Assembly (NCBI RefSeq): GCF_029784135.1
Contig: NC_073746.1
Span: 184,269,983 to 184,333,982 of the forward strand
DNA length: 64,000 bases
DNA from: Toxorhynchites rutilus septentrionalis
Taxonomy: Eukaryota > Arthropoda > Insecta > Diptera > Culicidae
Direction of reading: 5' to 3'
Under the pieces are notes generated by a model, which saw only the letters and a list, made by a program, of their open reading frames with translations, was not told where the DNA came from and ran no database searches. Both the position numbers and the translations under genes were made by a program. Of this stretch, positions 56,414 to 64,000 are shown piece after piece (position 1 is the stretch's first letter; each line of letters starts with the position of its first letter).

Positions 56414-58047
56414 GACGTAGGACTACGTCTTTCATTTCTATACCGGGGTGTAAAATCAAAGTTTCGAAAACGAAAGCGTTACGCCGGAGACCGAGATTTT
56501 GAGTGTTAATAGCTCCTAAACAACTGAACGAAATGATATGATAAACGCTTCATTCGAAAGATAAAATGTCTACGCGTTATATACTTGTTACTTTTCGATC
56601 CAAAAACTTGTTTCAATAGTCTTAAAATTGCTTTCAAAACAGGCTATTGAAATCACCAATCGGTATATAAGCGAGCGGCGCTCGGAAATCCACTCAGTTC
56701 TAATTGAACAGCGATTGGAGCATGTTGTCGCTGTTGCGGTGAAGCTCTTTATTTATCATGAAAGCGCGGATGAACGGTGTCACCAAGAGCCTGTTTGTGC
56801 ACCCTAGGCCAGAAGGGAATCTATCAGGAGGAGAGTGATGCCACAAACGGTGCCCTGGGAAGACATCGCTACACACACATACACGCGCGGCTATTAACAG
56901 GTGGTTATCGAGTTGGCATTAACCACTGGTGGGCTTCCAGTATCGAGGAAAATGTGGAAATATCTAATCGTTACTGAAAATAATCTGCCAGTTCCTTTGG
57001 GAATTTTCAAAATATATTCATGTTAAAGAGTTTAATTGAATGTTTTCTATCCATGTAACACTGTGACCAAATACATTTGGTTTTGTGGTTTTTCAATCAA
57101 TCGCAATTAACAGGATAGCTTCAGAAGATTATTCTTCCCCATCAGTAGGATATTTCCGTATCCAATATTGTATGCGCCCGCAATCGATTATTGCTCAGTC
57201 GCCGAAAGTTCCGAGCTCAGAGAGTTCATTCCCCTCTAGTTTGCCTTCCAAATTGCCATCGTAAACCACACCTTCTCTCGATTCAATCACACACAAAAAG
57301 CATACTTAAGCGATATTCTGGTGGTGAGACACATTCATTTTTCGTGAGGACATCGACAAGACAACATCGTTGCCTAGCGTGCTGGAGGAGGTGGACGGCG
57401 AAGGATCGACACATACACGCGCAGAACTCTTTCCGTTAGGATGCCATTCAGCATCGAGAAAGTTCCGGAAAGATCTAATCATTGCTGGAAAATAATCTGC
57501 CAGTTCCTTTGGGAATTTTCAAAATATATTCATGTGAAAGAGTTTAATTGAATGTTTTCTATCCATGTAACACTGTGACTAAATATGTTTCAATCAAGTG
57601 CTATTAACAGGTGGTTATCGAGTTGGTATTAACCACTGGTGGGCTTCCAGTATCGAGGAAAATGTGGAACTATCTAATCGTTGCTGGAAAATAATCTGCC
57701 AGTTCCCCTTGGAATTGAAAATTACATTCAAGCGAAAGAGTTTATTTTAATGTTTTCTATCCATAAAATATCCATATATTACATTTGGGTTTGTGATTTG
57801 TCAATCAAGTACAGTTAGCAGGTTAGCTTCTGAAGATTATTCTTCAGAACAAGGTTTTTCGTATCTTATATTGGATGCATAAAACCTTGTGCCTCCAACG
57901 TAACGCTCTCGTTTTCGAAGTCCCCCAAATATTCATTTATTCATTCATTCAGAATGGATTTAGATTCAACTTCGAACAAATGATCTCTAAATCAACGATA
58001 GTCCTACGTCACCCTTGCGGTTATACCATAGATATAACCCACTTCCT
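56414..58047 (-). mobile_element. Unclassified hairpin-ended element, copy B, inside BEL pol
   Basis: 1634 bp. The flanking duplication gttttt (plus strand) at 56408-56413 and 58048-58053 is perfect. On the minus strand it starts aggaagtgggttatatctat and ends gacgtagtcctacgtc, as in copy A. It interrupts the integrase zinc domain between VRK and NCQRC, so the insertion boundary is independently fixed by the host protein frame. Confidence 0.88.
56664..56698 (+). promoter_or_regulatory. TATA plus initiator core promoter in copy B
   Basis: tatataa at 56664-56670 and tcagt at 56694-56698, with 32 bp between the first T and the initiator A. Identical arrangement in copy A despite sequence drift around it. 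Confidence 0.55.
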
Positions 58048-60614
58048 GTTTTTCTGACGGTTTCATACCGAACGCGAAGGCGAGAGATCACGAATCTTTG
58101 ACGCATCTCGTTCACAACGGCAGCATGATTTTGATGATGAAATTTTTGGTGGTAGTGGTAAATCAGCAGAATGGTCACAGGGTGGTCGTTTGGAAGAATC
58201 ACCGGACTTTTCGCGTCTTCGGTGGCGTATTGACAGGCAGCTATTCTACTGCGCATTCGCATCACTCCACGCTCGTCCAATCTGGGCAACAGCTTGTATA
58301 ATCGGCTGCTTTTAGGAAGGACATTATCTGATGTATTCTTGCAGTTGGCGGTCAGAAGGACTACCTCTTCGTTATAACCTTCCCGTTGAGCTAGACGGAA
58401 CAGGAAACCTTCGGAAGCGTAGAGTTCTTCTCTGGACAACGGGCCACTTTCGATGAACTGTTTGGTTCTCCGTCTTCGGCAGTTTTCGATGAAGCGATGA
58501 ACGTAGGCAACCACATTGTTGAGTCGTTTCCAGCTTGAGAAATCCGCGACGTTGATAATTGAGTCGGGCGACAAGTGATGAACCATGAGGGAAGATCGCA
58601 ATTCGTTGTCTGTTTGCATGGACATCGAACATGATTTGGGCCATTCCGCTTCACTTCGATAGAGGAAATCGGGACCTCTGAACCACCTGGATTTTGAAGA
58701 AAGGTCAGGCTGCGTCTCCCACTTGGTGCCGTCATCCGCTACATTTTGTTTGGACGGTACCCAATGCCAATCTGCTGCTTCCGTGGCATCGAGTATTTCG
58801 CCGACCCGAAACGCCACGAAAGTACTGTATCGTCGATGGTCCGAATTTATCCAGCTGAGGACGTCACGGGAGTCGGTCCAGTAGAACTTGCGATGAATCG
58901 AAGTGGAGAGGGATTGCATAACCGTCCGGGTTAATCTGGCCCCTATGAGAGCTGCCTGCAGCTCCAGTCTCGGGATGGAGTGGAATCTCAGAGGGGCTAC
59001 CCTGGTTTTTGCTGCCACTAAGGAACAGCAGATGTTGTCGTCTAGATTGAAACGGAGGTACAGAGCAGCTGACATACCATTTTCGCTGGCATCTACGAAT
59101 GAATGCAGTTGTACCTCGCAATTGTTGGGTATCGCCGAAGATCGAAGACACCGCGGAATTCTGACGTTCTCCACATTTGGCAGCACTTTTAGCCATCTGA
59201 TCCACTTTTCGTGTAGTGGGTCGCTGATTTGTTCATCCCATTGAATACCAGCTCGCCACACTTCTTGGAGCAGTACTTTTAAGTACATCAGGAAATGGGA
59301 AATCAGTCCGAGGGGATCGAAGATAGTCATGAGGATCTGCAGCATTTGGCGTTTTGTGATTCGACGACATCCGTTGAGCAGATCGGGGTTGAACCGGTTC
59401 CATCCAATTTTGTATATGAATTCATCGGATTTAGTGCACCACCACATTCCTAACACTTTCTCCGTCGCCATCGGTCCCGTCGTCAAATCCATATTTTTCT
59501 CAGTCATACTGCCTTCTTTCAACGCGCTTAATACTTGTTGAGAGTTGCTCACCCAGTTACGGATTTCAAAACCACCGGCGGAATGCACTTGGCTAACTTC
59601 TCGCGCTAGACGAATGGCGTGCTCTGGTGTGTCTGTGCTGAACATCGCATCGCTGGCTCCGAATGCCATTACGTTCATCACGTAAACCTGGATCTCACCA
59701 TTCTTGTCTCTCCAGAAGAACCGTAGACAATGTTGGTCTTCCGGTCGCATGAGGATCTGGTGGAACATCTCCTTTATGTCCCCAGTAACCCCGACGCGGT
59801 ATTCACGAAATTGTAACAATATTGCGACGAGAGAACACAACTGGTCGGGGCCCGTTAAAAGTGCCGAGTTTAGAGAAATACCAAAGACTTTTGCGGCTCC
59901 ATCCCACACTATTCTTATTTTACCGGGTTTATTCGGGTTAAAAACTGGGAAGATAGGTAAATACCACACTCTTGGGTAATGCCTTTTTAGCTCATCGTCT
60001 GACAGTTGGCGCACGTATCCTTTGACCAGATATTCAGATATCTTCTGTTGCAGAGCGTTGGCTAGTTCCGCATCCTTCTGCATCCGCCTCTCAAGTCCGT
60101 AGTACCGACGTAGCGCCATATCCTTACTATCTGGAAAACGGACACCGTCGTAGCGCCATAATAGACCGGTCTCAAATCGGGTACCGTTGAACTTGGTAAG
60201 AGATTGAAGTAGTGAAGCAGCTCTCTGGTCGTTCGTGGATAGCAGTTTTTTGTATGTTTTCATTATTCCGAGACTATCCATCGAAAAATATTCTTTCACC
60301 ATTTGATGTACATCATCATCGGATTGACGGTTACATTCGCAAACGTGAAACGTATAATGGACAAAGTTTGCAGCATCATTGGCACAACATCCGCCACAGA
60401 TTGCCCATCCCAGTCTAGTCTTAACGGCGATTGGTTGTTCGAAATTCCCTTCTTTACTTTTCAGTACCAAGCTGACAGGGGCATGTTTCAGACCGATGAG
60501 TATACGCGGACGGACATTTGAATAGGACTCGATTGGTAAATTACGACAATGCGGATACCGTTGAGCCATCTCTTCCATATTGAGGGACTGGAATGGCAGC
60601 ATCAGCTCTCTCAC
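57987..60614 (-). pseudogene. BEL element 2 Pol (RT, RNase H, integrase start)
   Basis: In the same frame as gag, separated only by a TAG at 60654-60656. The RT N-terminal part is present (RYPHCRNLPIESY, RPRILIGLKH). The finger block GDIKEMFHQI is also present, but the sequence runs directly from VMAFGAS to STDTPEHA at about 59650, so roughly 40 residues containing the catalytic YVDD are missing. RNase H (SFVDASENG, FYWTDSRDVLSWI) and the integrase His/Cys start are present. The last about 20 codons (to 57987) are read into copy B. The deletion is in frame, but RT cannot be active. Confidence 0.93.
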
Positions 60615-60653
60615 TGTTCGAACTCCCTTTAGTTGATACTCCTTAGCGTGGTT

Positions 60654-63059
60654 CTAAACTCCGGCTATATGCACATCCACCATACAGGAGTTCGTCTCAT
60701 TGCGTTCAGTTCCCCCTGTCCATCGAAGACACAGTGGATTGGCGGGACCTTTCAACTTCAGGTGGTCGGATAAGTCTTGGTCCATTAGGGATACTGCTGA
60801 TCCCTCATCAAGGAAGGCAAACGTTCTGACAGCAATACCGTTTCCGCGCAGAGTAACAGGAAGATAACGGAACAAAACTGCATTTGCAGCGGACTGGTGT
60901 GTGTTACATCCGTGGAATGTGCTAGGTCCTGCCTGTGGAGCGGCTGGTGGAGCTTGACTCTCATAATTATTTGATACTGGGTTATGAGATTTAAAGTCAT
61001 TATGGAGCAACTCATGATGATAGAAAGTGCAGCCATTTTTTCCACACGATTTTGAATCGCATTTCCCCTCGTGGCGGCAGAGACACCGGCGACACAATGA
61101 AAATTCCCTAACAGCAGCCCATCTGGCATCTCGGGAGAATTGTAAGAAACGCTTGCAGTTCGATGCTGTCTTGCATCTACCATTACATACCGGGCAATTA
61201 CCGGTGTTAGGTGTCGATCTTTTCGTAAAATTTCCACCGTCTAAAAATTTGGGAATATTTTCGGAAGCAGTCTCCAGAGCGGGCTCGGAATGAGTGTGCA
61301 GAAACGTACCAGACTTCTTCGATGTATTCATTCCTATTCTCGTGGGGGTTTGTTCTACTACGGAAGGTATTGTTAGAAAACTGGCAGCCTCAGCGAGAGA
61401 GAATACCCATTCACCAAAGGTCGCCAAGTTGACCCCTGAAAGAGTTAAACGGTATCGAGCCCACTCCAGCTTCAGGGTAGGTGGCAGCTTGTTTACTAAC
61501 TGATGGAGGAGAGAGACGTTATACATGTAATCATCCAAACCGCACGCATCGACGGTTGCACAAAAGTTTTGTACTTTGACGGCAAGGTCAACCAGTGCCT
61601 CGGGCCTATCCTCTTTAATCGTCGGAAGTTGATTTATTTTCAAGATCAGCGAATGAATAATCGCTTCAGGCTGACCGAACAGCATCCTTAAGGTGTTGAT
61701 GACGTTAGTCACATTCGCCGGATACATAAGGCAGCTCTTAACAGCTTCATATGCCTTTCCCCTGAGACACTTCCGCAAACGGATCATGTTCTCTTCGTTT
61801 GAATATCCGCACATAGTGGATGTACTCTCGAACGTTGACACGAAGATCGGCCAATCCTCAGGATTCCCAGAAAAGAGAGGAAGGTCCTTCGATACCGCCT
61901 GTCTTGAAGCAAGTTGGCTCTGCGAGGGAGGGGTATCGTTGAACCAAGTAGGCTGCTGGTGATTATTGAACAATCCGTGAGGATGCGAAGGGCTGCTTTG
62001 ATGAATAACAGATTGCCCAGATGAGCGATGAAGTGCTTGTCTGGAAAGATGAACGGGACTTCTGTTGACAATAGGATCCCTTAAAAGGGAAGTGGGCACA
62101 GTACTGCACAAGCTTCTGGCTCCGTACAATGGAGTACTGTTCTGATTTATCGGATTGACAATCGTAGATCGTTCATCTATATGCAAAGCAGAGTGCTCTA
62201 CTGTACCTGGCGTGTGAGCGGTCGGGTTAATTACACTAGTATGCTCACGATTTTCACCAACAGGATTGGGTTGGTTGATCGAGGACATCGCAATGTTTAT
62301 GGTTGAATGTCCCTTCGGATTAAACTGTTCTCTCACGCCTTCAGCTGCGTTTTCATCAGTCATTAGACCGTTGACTTCTTCAACCCATCTCTCCACTCGA
62401 CTACCAGATTCGCTATGTTTGGAGCTTGCTCGACTGGACATTTGTTCCAACAGCTCGTATTTCTCCTTCAGATAATCGCGAAACTTCTTGGCTTGCGCTT
62501 CTTCGAAGACACGTTCCTCTTCCAGCTTCATTAACTGCAGCTTCAGTCGTGCCTGACATGTTGCTTTGGAAGATGCTGGCTTGCAAGGTCGCTTCTCAGA
62601 ATTCGCTTCGATACTAGGAGGAATTATCACCACCTTCGGTAAACTGCTACGTTGCTGCTGTTGGTAGTTTGGACCTACAGATTGAGCCTTGGTATTATGC
62701 ATCTCCACTTCAATGGCATTCGTTTCGAAAACAACCATTCCCTTACGATGTCCCGATGTCGATGGCTGTTGTTGGATTTCCTTGGCAGTTTGGCATTTTT
62801 GGCAAACCCAACTTTGGTTTTCGACTTCCTGAGTGACTCCCACACACACAAAGTGGCTCCACTTATCACACCCATCGCATTGGACCATGGCCGAAGTATC
62901 AGGATCATCACAATTCTCACACGCGCACCCTTGGTTACTCCTATTGGCGGATTGCATCCTACCATCCTCTGTGACCACCTCAACCACACTTCCAGCACGG
63001 TTCCTGTCGCTGCTTGAATGCTTGCCGTTCGTAGCAGATTTACTACGCGTCCCGTGCAT
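60654..63059 (-). CDS. BEL element 2 Gag with N-terminal PHD finger, plus protease start
   Basis: 801 codons. Residues 47-89 (62793-62921) are a C4HC3 PHD finger: Cys47, Cys50, Cys61, Cys64, His69, Cys72, Cys86 and Cys89, with the diagnostic WSHFVC. A charged coiled-coil-like stretch follows (ARLKLQLMKLEEERVFEEAQAKKF, within about residues 168-195). Next come the BEL capsid region (LPLFSGNPEDWPIFVSTFEST) and a cysteine knuckle region (CPVCNGRCKTASNC, then CRRCLCRHEGKCDSKSCG). The protease start has LDEGSAVSLMD. The TAG at 60654 falls in the protease, in a frame that otherwise continues into RT. It is either a nonsense mutation or a leaky stop. PHD fingers read histone tails, so a chromatin-targeting role for Gag is a reasonable inference. 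Confidence 0.92.
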   Translation of the reverse strand: MHGTRSKSATNGKHSSSDRNRAGSVVEVVTEDGRMQSANRSNQGCACENCDDPDTSAMVQCDGCDKWSHFVCVGVTQEVENQSWVCQKCQTAKEIQQQPSTSGHRKGMVVFETNAIEVEMHNTKAQSVGPNYQQQQRSSLPKVVIIPPSIEANSEKRPCKPASSKATCQARLKLQLMKLEEERVFEEAQAKKFRDYLKEKYELLEQMSSRASSKHSESGSRVERWVEEVNGLMTDENAAEGVREQFNPKGHSTINIAMSSINQPNPVGENREHTSVINPTAHTPGTVEHSALHIDERSTIVNPINQNSTPLYGARSLCSTVPTSLLRDPIVNRSPVHLSRQALHRSSGQSVIHQSSPSHPHGLFNNHQQPTWFNDTPPSQSQLASRQAVSKDLPLFSGNPEDWPIFVSTFESTSTMCGYSNEENMIRLRKCLRGKAYEAVKSCLMYPANVTNVINTLRMLFGQPEAIIHSLILKINQLPTIKEDRPEALVDLAVKVQNFCATVDACGLDDYMYNVSLLHQLVNKLPPTLKLEWARYRLTLSGVNLATFGEWVFSLAEAASFLTIPSVVEQTPTRIGMNTSKKSGTFLHTHSEPALETASENIPKFLDGGNFTKRSTPNTGNCPVCNGRCKTASNCKRFLQFSRDARWAAVREFSLCRRCLCRHEGKCDSKSCGKNGCTFYHHELLHNDFKSHNPVSNNYESQAPPAAPQAGPSTFHGCNTHQSAANAVLFRYLPVTLRGNGIAVRTFAFLDEGSAVSLMDQDLSDHLKLKGPANPLCLRWTGGTERNETNSCMVDVHIAGV

Positions 63060-63094
63060 GACTCAATTCGCTCGCGTAAACGGAAATTATAAAA
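63060..63094 (-). promoter_or_regulatory. BEL element 2 short leader, unusual primer-site region
   Basis: Only 35 bp separate the 5' LTR from the Gag start. There is no TGG-type tRNA primer site. Instead ttataatttccgttta (minus strand, 63092-63077) begins two bases after the LTR and is exactly complementary to a stretch inside the LTR (63176-63191). This placement suggests self-priming or a hairpin. Confidence 0.55.
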
Positions 63095-63537
63095 TGTTAC
63101 GAGTGGTAACAACGGAGGGGGGTTTCTTCCGGAATTATAATTTTAGAACCCGATGTTTGAGGTCCGTAAGGCGAATTATAATTTCCGTTTAGTCCCCTTA
63201 ATAATTCCTTTTAATTTCAAGAGCAGGAACAATCGTTTTCTTGGTATTTACTAGGTTAGAAATTAGATTAATCTATATGTAATCCTCGATAGTATTAAGT
63301 AGATAATAAGTATATATAATTAATTTTAAGTATTGCGAAATTCACTTGTAAATTCTTAATTTCAACTAGCACACGTTATCGATTTGTTTATGATTCTTTT
63401 TCTCCTCTTTCACTTACCCCGACCGATGACAGACCTACCGTTCGTGTCTTATCGATCCGTCACAGGTAGGGTTGTTTTTCCTCGATCACCGAGGGACTTA
63501 TTGGTGAAGATGCGCAGCCAACTAGGGATGGCTAACA
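63095..63537 (-). repeat. BEL element 2, 5' LTR
   Basis: 443 bp. It is flanked on the right by the target duplication ccaac. Confidence 0.93.
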
Positions 63538-63542
63538 CCAAC

Positions 63543-64000
63543 CATAGGAAACTTTTCCCTATCCGGTAGGTTTGAAAAAATCGTTACAACTGTAAACCCC
63601 AAAATAGAGAGATTATAAACTTCGAAGCGTGCATTTCCACGATTTTTCTAACCAATTCAATTTCCATCTGTAATATTGGAATGCTTTACGAAAACTAAAA
63701 CCTCATCTCCTTTCAAAATTCGATTTATCAAATGAATTCAAATAAACAAAGTGTCGCTACTATGGTTACCACTGAAATAAGTCGAATCTCGCTGCCAACA
63801 ACTTCTTCAATATTAAATTGAAATTAATTCTGCACATTGATTGATCATCTTATATTAACCTTAATTTCGCTACCAGCAAGTAGATACATCAAGGATCTAA
63901 AGTCTCTCCTTTACCATCAAGGTAGAATCTTCATTCTCATTAATATCAAAGATCCGAGATCCCACAGCTCCCTTCAAGGTAGAAACATGGTGTTTAGTAT
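63543..64000. other. Intergenic, no gene seen
   Basis: AT-rich sequence to the window edge. The inferred empty BEL site joins atacc-aac at 54938 to catagg at 63543. Confidence 0.55.

Larger units (their letters stand above)
54939..63537 (-). mobile_element. BEL/Pao retrotransposon with PHD-finger Gag, defective
   Basis: LTRs lie at 63095-63537 (5', 443 bp) and 54939-55382 (3', 444 bp), starting tgttagccatcc and ending ctcgtaaca on the minus strand. They look identical except for one base gained in a T-run. The target duplication ccaac lies at 54934-54938 and 63538-63542. The coding region is one continuous gag-pol frame broken by a TAG in the protease and by the insertion of copy B. It also has an in-frame deletion of the RT catalytic box. 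Young LTRs with dead coding again suggest mobilisation in trans. Confidence 0.95.

Overview
This window looks like a repeat-rich chromosome segment of a mosquito, most likely an aedine/culicine. The reasons are AT-rich spliced genes with short GT-AG introns, tRNA-derived SINEs with the layout of the mosquito Feilai family, and a very high density of Ty3/gypsy, Ty1/copia, BEL/Pao, LINE and MITE copies. The species is an inference; no sequence search could be run.

Host genes. Three conserved single-copy genes can be assembled with all splice phases consistent. They are an RNF10-type RING E3 ligase (plus strand, 3000-6487, six exons, one GC-AG intron and a 318-bp TA microsatellite in an intron), the 60S-ribosome-biogenesis factor SDA1 (minus strand, 16075-13705, three exons including a 72-bp in-frame intron) and a compact AMBRA1-like autophagy/cullin-adaptor WD protein (plus strand, 40675-43016, ten exons). 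Everything else is intergenic DNA or mobile elements.

Mobile DNA, left to right. 1.5-2.5 kb is a nest of three non-autonomous DNA elements. 6.6-7.7 kb holds two palindromic MITEs. 9.0-10.2 kb is a 5'-truncated LINE. 11.5-13.3 kb is an old repeat carrying two SINE insertions. 17,314-25,615 is a complete Ty3/gypsy errantivirus with apparently identical 430-bp LTRs, open gag, pol and env, and a separate upstream exon that supplies the Env signal peptide by splicing. It sits inside a MITE whose inverted ends lie at 16,466 and 25,731. 26,649-38,407 is a copia element with near-identical 157-bp LTRs but a dead polyprotein, split by a BEL/Pao element (28,214-35,794) with a 5-bp target duplication. 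43.2-46.5 kb is a graveyard of hAT, mariner and SINE pieces. 46.8-50.9 kb is a LINE-derived unit with ORF1 and 3' region only, flanked by an unusually long 215-bp direct repeat. 54,939-63,537 is a second BEL/Pao element whose Gag begins with a PHD finger and whose reverse transcriptase has lost its catalytic block.

The most unusual signal is an unclassified family of non-autonomous elements, copies A (48,321-50,419), B (56,414-58,047), C (51,243-52,562) and a broken copy D (from about 43,693). They share hairpin termini and A-rich 5-6 bp target duplications but carry two unrelated tandem-repeat bodies; one body contains a well-spaced TATA plus initiator promoter. Nothing bacterial, CRISPR-like or operonic is present.
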